Source of the DNA: Allochromatium tepidum
GTDB taxonomy: Bacteria; Pseudomonadota; Gammaproteobacteria; Chromatiales; Chromatiaceae
Reading direction: 5' to 3'
NCBI RefSeq assembly: GCF_018409545.1
Contig: NZ_AP024563.1
Location: 2,906,001 to 2,970,000, forward strand
Length of the DNA: 64,000 nucleotides
This document shows, in pieces, positions 17,950 to 29,975 of the stretch (the stretch's first letter is position 1; every line of letters begins with the position of its first letter). The notes under the pieces were generated by a model. That model saw nothing but the letters and a program-made list of their open reading frames with translations. It searched no databases and had not been told where the DNA came from. The translations under genes and the position numbers were made by a program.

Positions 17950-18252
17950 TCAAGCGGCGAGCATCTGAGGCTCGTGCGACAGACAGCCCTTGGGGCAGAC
18001 GCGTGAGCAGGACTCGCAACCGATGCATTTCTGTTGATCGAGCGCAACGACGAACGCCGGCGTCCATGACGCCCCCAGCAGGCCGGCCGTTTCGGCGTCG
18101 ATCGCATGGATGGCGAAGGACTCGGCGGCGCCGAAGTGCTGGTCGATCTCCTTGAGGTTGGAGGTCGCGAAGGCGACCCGGATCGCCGTGTCGTTCATGG
18201 ATCTGGTCTCGCTCGGGTCACTCAGGAGGCGCAGGCGTCTTTGCAGTGGCAT
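17950..18252 (-). pseudogene. nifX start fused to the end of a nif-specific ferredoxin (deletion remnant)
   Basis: A 100-residue frame. The first about 60 residues are the N-terminus of NifX (IRVAFATSN, VDQHFGAAE-type IDQHFGAAESFAIHAID). After GLLGA it jumps in frame to the start of nif ferredoxin III (SWTPAFVVALDQQ). The first CIGC cluster motif then runs directly into the second-cluster tail ESCSRVCPKGCLSHEP. Normal NifX is about 130-160 residues and ferredoxin III about 90, usually with two more small genes between. So at least two deletions are needed: nifX to fdx, and one inside fdx between its two CIGC motifs. Cofactor trafficking is surely lost; a single-cluster ferredoxin might remain. 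Confidence 0.75.
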
Positions 18253-18287
18253 GGTGGCTGGTCCTGTCCTGGCGGCTTGGGTGGTCG

Positions 18288-18670
18288 TTACGCGGCCTGT
18301 CCGATCGGGGCCGGATGCGGCTCTTCGTCCGACCTGGACTTGAGCCTGGAGCGATAGGGATGGATCTCGCCCTTCTCCAGGCTCAGGATCAGGTTGGCCA
18401 GGTCGAAGAGCGTGGCGCGCGTGCCCGCATAGCCGATCCAGGTGCGGGTGTAGCCGCCGACGCGGTCGTACTGCGGGAATCCGGCACGCAGCAACGGCAG
18501 ACCCAGCCGCTCGGCGGTGTGGACGCCGTGCGAGTTGGTGATGACGACCTCGGCACGGTTGGCGCGCGCGGCCAGTTCCAGGTCTTCAAGGCGAGCGCCG
18601 CGCCCACGGTCGAGCCGGCCTTGAGCGGGCTGACACAGAGCGCCTTGCTGCGTTTGACGATCTCAGGCAT
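18288..18670 (-). pseudogene. nifN: nifN with large internal deletion and frameshift
   Basis: NifN pairs with NifE as the scaffold on which FeMo-cofactor matures. Here the first 27 codons are normal ([20 protein letters not shown], then TVGAALA). At about 18590 the sequence switches to the C-terminal end in another frame: [53 protein letters not shown]. About 330 of roughly 450 residues are gone and the join is out of frame. The ATG overlaps the nifE stop by 8 bp, the usual nifEN coupling. No functional NifN can come from this locus. Confidence 0.88.
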
Positions 18671-19994
18671 GACGCACCTCTAGTGCGGCGGATTCTGAAC
18701 CGATGGGGGCGACCACAGCGGGCGACCGGGCCGATGGCGCTCGCACCGTCGCCGCAGACCGCGCCCAGGGCGGCGGACGCCGCACCGCCTCCCAGATCGG
18801 ACTCTCGATGGTCAGACAGAGCTGCCGCGCCAGCTCTTCCATGCCCGCATAACCGGCATAGCCGAATTCGCGTTCCTGGTTGATGTCGAGGAAGGGGATG
18901 CGCGCCTTGTCCTCTTCGGTCGACTTGCGCGTCCCGCTCGTCACCACCGTCATCCCCAGATCCTGGAGCGCCGAGATCACCGACCAGGACTTGACCCCGC
19001 CGGTATAGAGCAGCACCTTGCGCCCCTGGAGCCGTTCGCGCCAGGGGGCGAGCGCGGCCTCGGCCTTGGCCTCCTCGCGCGCGATCAGCGCCTCGGTGCG
19101 GGCGGTCAGATCCGGGTCGTCGATGATCCGGGCGAAATCGCGCAACGCCTGCGACACATCGCGCACCCCATAGAAACTGCCCTCGAACCAGGGCGTGCCA
19201 TAGGTCTCCTGGAGCCGTCGCGCCACGTTCACCATGGCGCGCGAGCAGACCATCATGTTGACCTCGGAGCGGTGCATGGTCTGCACCTCGCGGAAGCGCG
19301 CATCGCCCGAGAGGGTGCAGAGCACGCGCAGACCCAGCTCGTCGAACAGCGGCAGCACGTGCCGGAGTTCACCGGCGATGTTGTACTCGCCGATCAGACA
19401 GATGTCGTGGACCTTGAAATCGGGACGCTCGATACCCTCGGGAATGGGGTCCGGCTCGCGCCCGCCGCAGACGCGCTTGACCATGGTCTCACCCGAGATG
19501 CGGCTTCCGAGATTCTTGGCCCCATAGAAACCGGCGGCATCGATCGGGATCACGGGCGTGCCCCAGCGCTGTTCGGCGGCCCGACAGACGGCCTCGACGT
19601 CGTCGCCGGTCAGGGCCGGCACGCAGGTGTTGTAGACGAAGACGGCGGCCGGCTGATAGCTGTCGATGGCCTGCTTGATGGAATGAAACAGGCGCTTCTC
19701 GCCGCGCCCCATGATGATGTCCTGCTCGGTCAGATCCGTGGTCATGCCGATCTTGTAGAGCCTTGGACCGCCGGAGCGCGTGCCGCGGTTGTCCCAGGAG
19801 TTGCCGGCACAGGCGATGGAGCCATGCACGATATGGGCGACGTCTCCGATCGGCAGCATGGCGATCTGCGCCCCATCGAAGGCACAGCCGCCCGCCGTCG
19901 CGCCCGGCTTGGGCTTGGCGCAGCCCGACTTGGACTTGGTGTTGTGCGCGCAGGCCGGCTCGTCGAGCAGGGCGGAGAGGTCTTTTGGCTTCAT
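18663..19994 (-). CDS. nifE: Nitrogenase FeMo-cofactor scaffold protein NifE
   Basis: A 443-residue, apparently full-length member of the nitrogenase component 1 family. Seen are the N-terminal cysteine set ([29 protein letters not shown]), [28 protein letters not shown] and the C-terminal [21 protein letters not shown] start at [10 protein letters not shown] (19994), which has a GGGAG ribosome site and lies 25 bp after the predicted start of transcription; the longer in-frame start lies within the promoter. NifE works only as a heterotetramer with NifN, which is broken next door, so it is useless unless another nifN exists. Confidence 0.93.
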   Translation of the reverse strand: MKPKDLSALLDEPACAHNTKSKSGCAKPKPGATAGGCAFDGAQIAMLPIGDVAHIVHGSIACAGNSWDNRGTRSGGPRLYKIGMTTDLTEQDIIMGRGEKRLFHSIKQAIDSYQPAAVFVYNTCVPALTGDDVEAVCRAAEQRWGTPVIPIDAAGFYGAKNLGSRISGETMVKRVCGGREPDPIPEGIERPDFKVHDICLIGEYNIAGELRHVLPLFDELGLRVLCTLSGDARFREVQTMHRSEVNMMVCSRAMVNVARRLQETYGTPWFEGSFYGVRDVSQALRDFARIIDDPDLTARTEALIAREEAKAEAALAPWRERLQGRKVLLYTGGVKSWSVISALQDLGMTVVTSGTRKSTEEDKARIPFLDINQEREFGYAGYAGMEELARQLCLTIESPIWEAVRRPPPWARSAATVRAPSARSPAVVAPIGSESAALEVRHA

Positions 19995-20028
19995 GCGAGG
20001 CTCCCAGTGAGGCGTTACGAAAGCCTTC

Positions 20029-20044
20029 AGCATGAATCGTGCCT
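20029..20044 (-). promoter_or_regulatory. Sigma-54 (-24/-12) promoter of nifE
   Basis: On the minus strand AGGCACGATTCATGCT matches the consensus TGGCACG-N4-TTGCW except at two T positions. The invariant GG and GC doublets and their spacing are kept. It lies 35 bp before the nifE ATG. Confidence 0.88.
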
Positions 20045-20134
20045 TGCATGACCAAAGCCGTTATGAGCTTGATTCGATTAGGGTGACGGCATCGAAACGG
20101 CTGCTTTCGATCGCCATGGCCGGGCGTCGCCGGC

Positions 20135-20150
20135 TGTCGGGGTCGCGACA
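20135..20150. promoter_or_regulatory. NifA upstream activator site 1 (TGT-N10-ACA)
   Basis: Exact TGT-N10-ACA, about 90 bp upstream of the -24 element of nifE. This is the standard distance for a NifA enhancer. Confidence 0.8.
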
Positions 20151-20161
20151 ATCGGCGGCCT

Positions 20162-20177
20162 TGTCGCAACCCCGACA
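20162..20177. promoter_or_regulatory. NifA upstream activator site 2 (TGT-N10-ACA)
   Basis: A second exact TGT-N10-ACA, 27 bp centre to centre from the first. Tandem sites are usual for NifA. Confidence 0.8.
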
Positions 20178-20198
20178 TCGATCGCCCTTCGATCCTGT

Positions 20199-20227
20199 TT
20201 GACGCGCGTCGCGCCGGCCGCTATCAT
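20199..20227 (+). promoter_or_regulatory. Sigma-70 promoter of tRNA-Met
   Basis: TTGACG (20199-20204) and TATCAT (20222-20227) with a 17-bp spacer, 15 bp before the tRNA. Confidence 0.75.
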
Positions 20228-20242
20228 TGCGCGTCTCATCTC

Positions 20243-20319
20243 GGCTATGTAGCTCAGTTGGTTAGAGCATCGCACTCATAATGCGAGGGTCCCCTGTTCG
20301 AGTCAGGGCATAGCCACCA
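20243..20319 (+). tRNA. tRNA-Met (elongator, anticodon CAT)
   Basis: A complete cloverleaf with acceptor GGCTATG/CATAGCC, anticodon stem TCGCA/TGCGA around CTCATAA, and an encoded CCA. The GGCTA...TAGCC acceptor is like elongator tRNA-Met rather than initiator or the CAT-type tRNA-Ile. Confidence 0.93.
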
Positions 20320-20330
20320 TCGAATTCCCC

Positions 20331-20368
20331 AAAGAGCCGATATCAGCAATCGTTGATATCGGCTCTTT
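20331..20368 (+). terminator. Terminator hairpin after tRNA-Met
   Basis: A perfect 15-bp stem (20331-20345 with 20354-20368) and an 8-nt loop. The T-run is short (TTT then CGTTTG). Confidence 0.8.
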
Positions 20369-21950
20369 CGTTTGACCATCGGACGCGCGACTGATAGAAA
20401 CGGCGCCTCCAAATCCGTCCGATGGCGATCTCCATGGTTTCTCTGCTCAAGCCGGATCTTGCGCGCCTCCCGATCCCGCCCGCACTGCTCGCGCTCGGCG
20501 CGGGCGCGCTGACGGTCCTCAGCTTTGCCCCCTTCTCGCTGTTTCCGGTCGCCGTGCTCGCCGTCGCGGCGCTCTATCAGTCACTCACGGAGGCTAGCCC
20601 AAGGGTCGCATTCCAGCGCGGCTGGCTGTTCGGCGTGGGACTGTTCGGCTTCGGCGTGTTCTGGATCCGGATCAGTCTCAACGAATTCGGCAACATGGAT
20701 GCCCGGATCGCACATCTGCTCACGGCGCTGTTCATCGCGGTCATGGCGCTCTATTACGGCGCGACCGGCTGGCTGGTGCGGCGTCTGGATCCTGGTCCCG
20801 CCTGGGTCGGCCCGCTGATCCTGCTCCCAGGAAGCCTCGTCCTGCTCGAATGGGTGCGCGGCCGGCTGTTCACCGGCTTTCCCTGGCTCAGTCTGGGCTA
20901 TGGTCAGATCGCCGGACCGCTGGCCGGCTATGCGCCGATCCTGGGTGTGCACGGGGTCAGTCTGCTGGTCGTGCTCTCGGGCGGGCTGCTGTGGTGTGCG
21001 ATCCGCCGGCACGCACAACGAGCGCGGATCGGTGCCTGGATCGTGCTGGCGGCGCTCTGGATCGGCGGGGCCGGACTGAGCGCCATCGACTGGACCCGGC
21101 CGGACGGCCCGCCGCTACGCGCCAGCGTGCTCCAGGCCAACATCCCGCAGGCGATCAAGTGGGATCCCGAGGCGAGTCTGATGATCGCCGAGACCTATGT
21201 CGACCTGACCCTGGCACATCTGGACTCGGACCTGATCGTCTGGCCCGAGACCGCCCTGCCCGACTTCCTGCACCAGATCCGTGCATCGCTGATCGATCCG
21301 CTCGCCGACCGGGCGCGCACCGAGGGCACCGAGATCGTGCTCGGGTTGCCGGTGATGGATCTGGAAAGCGGACGTTATTTCAACGGACTGCTGGCGATCG
21401 GGAGCCGGGAGGATCTCTATGCCAAGCGTCATCTGGTGCCCTTCGGCGAGTTCCTGCCCTTCAAGTCCTGGCTCGGGCCGCTGGTGAATCTGTTCGAGGT
21501 GCCGATGTCGGACTTCAGTCCAGGCGACGATCGCCGCCCGCTGCTGAACGTGGGTGCGCATCGGGTCGGTGTCTCCATCTGCTACGAGGATGCCTTCCCC
21601 ACCGGGGTGATCGAGGCGCTGCCCGAGGCGGCCTATCTGATCAACGTCAGCAACGATGCCTGGTTCGGCGACTCGCTCGCCCCGCCGCAGCATCTGGAGA
21701 TCGCACGGATGCGGGCGCTGGAGACCGGGCGCGCGCTGCTTCGCGCCACCAATACCGGGATCTCGGCCATCATCGACCATCGCGGCCGCCTGATCGGCAC
21801 CCTGCCCTCCTTCACGCGCGGCGCGGTCACGGCCGAGATCCAGCCGCGCCAGGGTGCGACACCCTTCAGCCGGTTCGGTCACGCGCCGGCGGTCGGGCCG
21901 GCGCTGGCCCTGCTGCTGCTCGGCGGCCGGAGGCAGATTCAGCGCCGGCT

Positions 21951-22499
<549 letters not shown>

Positions 22500-22750
22500 G
22501 TGTCTCAGGCCCGCTCGATTGTTCGGTTTCACGCATATTGTCGCATCATTACCGGCCGAGCAACGCGCCTCGTGCACCATGTTCGAACATCGATCACTCG
22601 CGCGAAGTGCCGAGTTGGCCCGGAAAACGCCGCCAAAGGACCGAACTCCGCGCCGGCCCCGAAGCCTCGCCGGCCTTGGCCTCAAATTTGCCGAAGCGAT
22701 CTGCATTATATTGTCAAACAGGCCTGGGACGCGGTCGACGCCGTCAACTA
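22500..22750. other. Intergenic stretch with no gene recognised
   Basis: Between the orn start and the first 20-bp repeat of the mobile-element remnant. Short open frames exist but none resembles a protein. The last 60 bp (from about 22690) may belong to the element. Confidence 0.4.
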
Positions 22751-22770
22751 CCCCGCCCTGAAGGGCGGAG
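22751..22770. repeat. 20-bp direct repeat, left copy (hairpin CCGCCCTGAAGGGCGG)
   Basis: CCCCGCCCTGAAGGGCGGAG, identical to 23104-23123. The repeat folds into a GC hairpin of the kind seen at ends of IS200/IS605-type elements. Confidence 0.85.
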
Positions 22771-23092
22771 CTTGTGAGAGCAAGCTGGGTTGACCAGCCT
22801 CAGCCCGCCTGACCGGGACGGTCGAAAGGGGCTACGTGCGCAACAGGTCGTCAAGACTCACCGGCGGATGCTTCCTCAGTCCGCCGCTCTGAAAGGCCCG
22901 GATCACGCTGACGAAAGGCAAAGCGTCGAAGGTTCGGGTCGCCGCCGTCAGGTGGGAGCCGGTTGCACACATTGGCGAGGGGAGCGTGTCGCGTCGTGAG
23001 ACGCCGCACCGTCACTAGGCCCTTACGGGCAGAGCCGCACGGCCCGGCAGGTGGAAAGCCTGCACCCGTTTCCGGCGGCTGCACGGTCGTAG

Positions 23093-23606
<514 letters not shown>

Positions 23607-23798
23607 TCACAGCAGGACGACGCTCGTCAGGCGAGGACACCAGCCCCAGGCCGACGCCGATGATTCAGTGACAAGTACTTCCCTTTGGACGAGACGAGCG
23701 ACCCGCTGCTCGACCTGACGAGCGATGATCCGCGGCAACACCTCGATTTCGACCCTGAGACCGGCAATATCGTCCCCCGCTTCGACAACGAAAGCGCA

Positions 23799-24473
23799 TC
23801 ACAACAACCCGCGCTCGGCGAATGAGGTTCCATCCCCATCGCCGACGATGATGTGATCGAGCAAGCGCACATCGATCAACGCCAGCGCCTCCTTGAGCCG
23901 TTGCGTGATACGCAGATCCGCCTGACTCGGCTCGGCCACGCCCGAGGGATGATTGTGGGCGAAGATGACGGCGGCGGCATTGGTCTGGATCACGCGGCGC
24001 ACGACCTCGCGCGGGTGCACGCTGGCCCCGTCGATGGTGCCGCGAAACAGCTCCTCGTAGACGATGACCCGATGGCGGTTGTCGAGAAAGAGACAGGCGA
24101 AGATCTCGTGCGGGGAGCCGTAGAGACGCAGCTTGAGATAGTCGCGCGTGGCCTCGGGACTGGTCAGCACGTCCTGGCCGCTGATGCGCGTGAGCAGATA
24201 GCGGCGACTGAGTTCGAGCACGGCCTGGAGCTGGGCGTATTTGGCGGTGCCCAGGCCCTTGCCCTCACAGAAGCGACGCTGGTCGGCAGCCAGCAGTCCG
24301 CTGAGTCCGCCGAAGTCGGCCAGCAGCTCGCGCGCCAGATCGACCGCGCTCTTGCCTGGAATGCCGGTGCGCAGAAAAATGGCGAGCAGCTCGGCGTCCG
24401 ACAGCGCGCCCGCGCCCCGTTCCAGCAGTTTTTCGCGTGGCCGTTCGCCTTCCGGCCAGTCCTTGATCGACAT
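23799..24473 (-). CDS. radC: RadC-family JAB/MPN-domain protein
   Basis: A 224-residue protein with an N-terminal helix-hairpin-helix-like region ([20 protein letters not shown]) and a C-terminal JAB1/MPN fold. The metal motif is [14 protein letters not shown]. The family was named for DNA repair but its true role is unclear. I start at [20 protein letters not shown] (24473), the conserved beginning. It is divergent from coaBC, the usual gammaproteobacterial arrangement. Confidence 0.95.
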   Translation of the reverse strand: MSIKDWPEGERPREKLLERGAGALSDAELLAIFLRTGIPGKSAVDLARELLADFGGLSGLLAADQRRFCEGKGLGTAKYAQLQAVLELSRRYLLTRISGQDVLTSPEATRDYLKLRLYGSPHEIFACLFLDNRHRVIVYEELFRGTIDGASVHPREVVRRVIQTNAAAVIFAHNHPSGVAEPSQADLRITQRLKEALALIDVRLLDHIIVGDGDGTSFAERGLL

Positions 24474-24579
24474 GCGCCCTCCCGCTGTCCAGGTTGAACA
24501 TAGCGTCATCCGTCGGCGATGGATCGACGGATCGGTTAGACTTCGGACTGCATTCTAGACCAAAATACACGAAAAACTC

Positions 24580-25791
24580 ATGGTATTGAATCCGGGTTCA
24601 CGGGTGCTGCTGGGCGTCGGTGCCGGCATCGCCGCGTATAAATCAGTCGATCTGGTGCGCCGGCTCAAGGAACGCGGGGCCGATGTGCGCGTAGTCATGA
24701 CCGAGGCGGCGGCGGCCTTCGTCGCGCCGCTGACCTTTCAGGCCGTGTCCGGCCATCGGGTGCGCACCACCTTGCTCGATCCGGGTGCCGAGGCCGGCAT
24801 GGGACACATCGAACTGGCGCGCTGGGCGGACTGTCTGCTGATCGCGCCGGCTACGGCGGATGTCATGGCACGCCTGGCGGCAGGTCTGGCGAATGACCTG
24901 CTGACGACCGTGGCCCTCGCCTGTGAGGCGCCGCTCTTCATTGCGCCCGCCATGAATCAGGCCATGTGGCGTCATCCGGCGACGCAAGCGAACCTGGAGA
25001 CGCTGCGCGCGCGTGGCGTGGGTGTCCTGGGGCCGGCCGTGGGCGAGCAGGCCTGCGGCGATCAGGGGCCGGGACGGATGCTGGAGCCGCTGGAGATCGC
25101 CGAGGCGCTGTTTCCGCCGCCGGAGCGTCCGCTGACCGGCGTGCGCGTGCTGCTGACGGCGGGGCCGACGCGCGAGCCGCTCGATCCGGTGCGATTCCTG
25201 GGCAATCGGAGCTCGGGGCGGATGGGATTCGCGCTGGCCGAGGCGCTGGAGGCGCTGGGGGCGCGCGTCACGCTGGTCGCCGGCCCAACGTCCCTGCCCG
25301 CACCGCGCGTGGCCGAGCGCGTCGATGTCGAGACGGCTTTGGAAATGCACGAAGCCGTCATGGCACGCGCCGCCGACTGCGATCTGTTCGTCGCCACGGC
25401 CGCGGTCGCCGATTACCGTCCCATCGACCCCGCCGAAAACAAGATCAAGAAGAACGCGGATGAACTGACGCTACGCCTCGTTCGCAATCCGGACATACTC
25501 GCCGAGGTCGCCGCCCTGCCTGACCCGCCCTTCACCGTCGGCTTCGCCGCCGAGACCGATCGCGTCGAGGAGTACGCGCGCGACAAGCTCGCTCGTAAAG
25601 GACTGAACATGATCGCCGCCAACCAGGTCGGCGGCGCGCAGGGCGGATTCGAGCGCGCCGAGAATGCCCTGAGCGTGATCTGGCGCGACGACCGGCGCGA
25701 GCTACCGATGATGGACAAGACCCGGCTCGCGCGCGAACTGGCCCGACTGATCGCCGAACGCTACCAGGAACACCATGCTGCATCGTCTTGA
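24580..25791 (+). CDS. coaBC: Bifunctional phosphopantothenoylcysteine decarboxylase/phosphopantothenate-cysteine ligase
   Basis: A 403-residue two-domain enzyme for two steps of coenzyme A synthesis. The N-terminal flavoprotein decarboxylase (about 1-190) shows [18 protein letters not shown], the His of [20 protein letters not shown] and the flexible [10 protein letters not shown] flap. The C-terminal ligase (about 190-400) shows [20 protein letters not shown] and AVADYRP...KIKK. It overlaps dut by 17 bp. Pantothenate for it comes from the pan genes elsewhere in this window. Confidence 0.97.
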   Translation: MVLNPGSRVLLGVGAGIAAYKSVDLVRRLKERGADVRVVMTEAAAAFVAPLTFQAVSGHRVRTTLLDPGAEAGMGHIELARWADCLLIAPATADVMARLAAGLANDLLTTVALACEAPLFIAPAMNQAMWRHPATQANLETLRARGVGVLGPAVGEQACGDQGPGRMLEPLEIAEALFPPPERPLTGVRVLLTAGPTREPLDPVRFLGNRSSGRMGFALAEALEALGARVTLVAGPTSLPAPRVAERVDVETALEMHEAVMARAADCDLFVATAAVADYRPIDPAENKIKKNADELTLRLVRNPDILAEVAALPDPPFTVGFAAETDRVEEYARDKLARKGLNMIAANQVGGAQGGFERAENALSVIWRDDRRELPMMDKTRLARELARLIAERYQEHHAASS

Positions 25792-26233
25792 AATCAAGCG
25801 ACTCGACCCACGCCTTGGAAGCGATTTCCCGCTCCCGCACTATGCGACCGACGGCTCGGCCGGCCTGGATCTGCGCGCCATGCCGGATGCGCCGCTGGAT
25901 CTCGCACCCGGCGGCTGTGAGCTGATCCCGACCGGCCTCGCGGTGCACATCGCCGAGCCGGGCATCGCCGGGATGATCCTGCCCCGCTCAGGACTTGGCC
26001 ATCGGCACGGCATCGTGCTCGGCAATCTGGTGGGGCTGATCGACTCGGACTATCAGGGACCGCTCATGATCTCATGCTGGAACAGGAGTGACCAATCCTT
26101 CAGGATCGAGATCGGCGAACGTATCGCTCAATTGGTGCTGGTGCCGATCCTGCACGCTGAGCTGGAGCTGGTCGAATCGTTCGAGACCACAGTGCGCGGC
26201 GAAGGCGGGTTCGGGCATACGGGAAAACACTAG
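25775..26233 (+). CDS. dut: Deoxyuridine 5'-triphosphate nucleotidohydrolase
   Basis: A 152-residue trimeric dUTPase that keeps uracil out of DNA and supplies dUMP. The five conserved motifs are visible, among them [51 protein letters not shown] and the C-terminal [11 protein letters not shown]. It starts inside the end of coaBC, so it is coupled to it. Confidence 0.97.
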   Translation: MLHRLEIKRLDPRLGSDFPLPHYATDGSAGLDLRAMPDAPLDLAPGGCELIPTGLAVHIAEPGIAGMILPRSGLGHRHGIVLGNLVGLIDSDYQGPLMISCWNRSDQSFRIEIGERIAQLVLVPILHAELELVESFETTVRGEGGFGHTGKH

Positions 26234-26235
26234 CC

Positions 26236-26761
26236 GTGAGTGATCAGATGATCGATGACAATGAAATGAAGCCGGCTCATTCCGAACGGGAGCGACGTCA
26301 AAAACTCCATCAGGAGCTTCCGGTCGATTTTCCAGACCCGTTTTTCCGTGTTCTGCACCGGATCATTCGCTTCGCCATTCGCATTCTTTCCGTATTGATG
26401 GTGGCGGGTTATCCTCTGGGGCGTAGCCGATATCGTCTACATCATCTACGAACGGCTGAAGGCGCCGCCTTTCTTGCTCTTGAATATCAATGACATTTTC
26501 TACACATTCGGCGCCTTCATGGCGGTGCTCATTGCGGTGGAAATCTTCATCAATATCCGGCTTTATCCGGGCACCAATGTCTTTCCCGTGCAGTTGGTCG
26601 TGGCCACGGCGCTCATGGCCATTGCCCGGAAAGTCATCGTACTGGACTTCGATACACTGATTCCCATGTATCTGCTCGGGATCGCCGCGACCACGCTGGC
26701 CCTCGGTGTGACCTACCGGCTGTTGAAACAGAGCAACCAGGATCATGGATGGCATGACTGA
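26236..26761 (+). pseudogene. PsiE-family membrane protein, frameshifted
   Basis: The upstream frame begins at GTG 26236 (two bp after dut) and gives the cytoplasmic start and first helix (FRVLHRIIRFAIRILSVLMV). At a GGG run (26406-26408) the frame breaks. One base fewer would continue as ILWGVADIVYIIYERLKAPP into the downstream frame (INDIFYTFGAFMAVLIAVEI, MALIARK-type MAIARKVIVLDFDTLIP). The joined product would be a normal four-helix phosphate-starvation-inducible E family protein of about 175 residues. Either a real frameshift or a single-base sequencing error. Confidence 0.8.
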
Positions 26762-26908
26762 TCGCCGAACGGCGCCTGACGTGCCGCCGAGCGCTCGCAC
26801 ACACCAAGCGGCACCCAGCCGACCCGAGCCTCGCACGAACGGCCACTGCACGCCGAGCAGGCGATTGGATCAGGCAACCGGGCGAGCGACCGCATATACT
26901 GTGCGACT

Positions 26909-27844
<936 letters not shown>

Positions 27845-27859
27845 GCGGGAGAGGTTCTT

Positions 27860-29941
27860 TTGGATATGTCGACGACTGATCTGCTCATCGAGATCGGGAC
27901 CGAGGAACTCCCGCCGATCGCCCTGCCCGTTCTGTCGCGCGCCTTCACCGAGGGCTTTCGCGACCAGCTCAAGACCAATGGGATCGGGTTCGAGACGATC
28001 GAATCCTTCGCCGCGCCACGGCGTCTGGCCCTACTGATCAAGGACATCCAGACGCGCCAGCCCGATCAGGAGAGCGTGCGCCGCGGGCCGGCGGTCCAGG
28101 CCGCGTTCGACACCGAAGGCCAGCCGACCAAGGCCCTGCTCGGTTTCGCGCGCTCCTGTGGGGTCGAGGTCGAGGCGCTGGGACGCGAGGAGACCGACAA
28201 GGGAAGCCGGCTGATCCATCGCAGCGTCACGCCCGGTCGGGAGACGGCACAACTGGTGCCGGACATGACCGAGGCCGCGCTCGCCGGGCTGCCGATCCCC
28301 AAGCGGATGCGCTGGGGCGACCGAAGCGAAGAGTTCGTGCGCCCGGTTCACTGGATTTGCTTGATGCTCGGCACCGAACCCGTCGCGGGCACCGTCATGG
28401 GTCTGCCCGCCGAGACCCGCACCCGAGGTCATCGCTTCCATCATCCCGCCGCCATCGCCATCGGCCAGGCAGCGGACTATGCCGCGACCCTGCGTGAACA
28501 GGGCCGGGTCGAGCCGTCCTTCGAGCTTCGGCGTGAGTGCATCCGCGAGCAGGTCATGAGCCTGGCCGCGTCCAATGGACTGCGGGCGCGCATCGATCCC
28601 GAACTGCTCGATGAGGTCACGGCCTTGGTCGAATGGCCGCAGGCCCTGCTGTGTAAGTTCGACGAGCGCTTCCTGGAGATCCCGCCCGAGGTGCTGATCG
28701 AGACCATGCAGAGCAACCAGAAGTACTTCCCGGTCGAGGACATGCACGGGGCGCTTCAGGCCCACTTCATCACTGTGGCCAACATCGAGAGCCGCGACCC
28801 GGATCAGGTGCGCGCCGGTAACGAGCGCGTCATCCGTCCGCGCTTCTCCGATGCCGCCTTCTTCTGGTCGCAGGATCTCAAGCAGCCGCTGGAAGCCTTC
28901 GCCCCCCGGCTGGAGACCGTGGTCTTCCAGGACAAGCTCGGCACCCAGGCGGCCAAGTGCGCGCGTGTCGCTCGGCTCGGCCGCGAGCTGGCCCCGGCGA
29001 TCGGTGTCGATCCGGCGCTGGTCGAGCGGGCGGCTCAGCTCTCGAAGTGCGATCTGATGACGGCGATGGTGTTCGAGTTCCCCGGACTCCAGGGCATCAT
29101 GGGGCGCTATTACGCCGAACGCTCGGGCGAGGACGCCTGTGTCAGCGCGGCGATGGAGGATCAGTACCGCCCGCGCTTCGCCGGCGACGAACTGCCGATC
29201 AGTCCCTGCGGCCGGGCGCTGGCGCTCGCGGATCGGCTCGACACCCTGGTCGGCATCTTCGGCATCGGACTGCGTCCGACCGGCACCAAGGATCCCTATG
29301 CCCTGCGCCGGGCTTCGATCGCCGTGCTGCGGCTGCTGATCGAGACCCCGCTCGACCTGGATCTGCGCGACCTGCTCCAACGCGCCTCCGCCGGCTTCCC
29401 GGCCGGCCTTTTGGCCGAGGACACGGTCGAGGCGGTCCTGAGCTACATGCTGGAGCGTCTGCGCGGCTATTACAGCGATCAGGTGGTGGCGGTCGACACG
29501 GTCGAGTCGGTCATCCACACGGGCGTGACCAATCCCTGGGATCTGGACCGGCGCATCGCGGCCGTCACCCAGTTCCGCCGTCTGCCGGCGGCCGATGCCC
29601 TGGCCGCCGCCAACAAGCGCATCCGCAACATCCTGCTCAAGGCCGACCCGTCGGATCCGGCCGAGGCCGGACCGAACCCGGCTCTGCTCGTCGAGGTGCC
29701 CGAACAGCGTCTGGCCGAACGGATCGCCGAACTCGAAACTCAGGTCGAGCCGCTGGCCCAGGCGCGCGACTATGTCGCCATCCTGGAGACCCTGGCCGAA
29801 CTGCGCGAGGACGTCGACGCCTTCTTCGACGAGGTCATGGTCATGGCGGAAGATCCGGCCACGCGGCGCAACCGGCTCCAGTTGCTGCGGGCGCTGTCGG
29901 CGCTGTTCCTGCGCGTGGCCGACATCTCGCGGCTCCAGTGA
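27860..29941 (+). CDS. glyS: Glycyl-tRNA synthetase beta subunit
   Basis: A 693-residue subunit that binds tRNA-Gly and is required for activity. It starts MSTTDLLIEIGTEELPPIAL, and contains the HD-like central motifs (KCDLMTAMVFEFPGLQGIMG, YYAERSGEDACVSAAMEDQY) and a C-terminal anticodon-binding region. Length is standard. It lies between glyQ and gmhB on one strand. Confidence 0.97.
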   Translation: MDMSTTDLLIEIGTEELPPIALPVLSRAFTEGFRDQLKTNGIGFETIESFAAPRRLALLIKDIQTRQPDQESVRRGPAVQAAFDTEGQPTKALLGFARSCGVEVEALGREETDKGSRLIHRSVTPGRETAQLVPDMTEAALAGLPIPKRMRWGDRSEEFVRPVHWICLMLGTEPVAGTVMGLPAETRTRGHRFHHPAAIAIGQAADYAATLREQGRVEPSFELRRECIREQVMSLAASNGLRARIDPELLDEVTALVEWPQALLCKFDERFLEIPPEVLIETMQSNQKYFPVEDMHGALQAHFITVANIESRDPDQVRAGNERVIRPRFSDAAFFWSQDLKQPLEAFAPRLETVVFQDKLGTQAAKCARVARLGRELAPAIGVDPALVERAAQLSKCDLMTAMVFEFPGLQGIMGRYYAERSGEDACVSAAMEDQYRPRFAGDELPISPCGRALALADRLDTLVGIFGIGLRPTGTKDPYALRRASIAVLRLLIETPLDLDLRDLLQRASAGFPAGLLAEDTVEAVLSYMLERLRGYYSDQVVAVDTVESVIHTGVTNPWDLDRRIAAVTQFRRLPAADALAAANKRIRNILLKADPSDPAEAGPNPALLVEVPEQRLAERIAELETQVEPLAQARDYVAILETLAELREDVDAFFDEVMVMAEDPATRRNRLQLLRALSALFLRVADISRLQ

Positions 29942-29975
29942 CGGCCATACCACGACTCAGCAGGCCCATGCCCGC

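Noticed and set aside
18389-18670. A 93-residue minus-strand protein
   Set aside because: The first 27 residues are NifN and the rest is NifN sequence read out of frame after the deletion, so it is not a new gene.
22790-23084. Small open frames inside the structured element as a TnpB remnant
   Set aside because: I looked for the zinc-ribbon cysteines and RuvC residues of TnpB on both strands and did not find them.
23664-23825. A 53-codon acidic plus-strand frame (ends [16 protein letters not shown])
   Set aside because: It looks protein-like (PLDETSDPLLDLTSDDPRQH) and may be the end of a lost gene. It has no start codon, overlaps the radC end and matches nothing I recognise.
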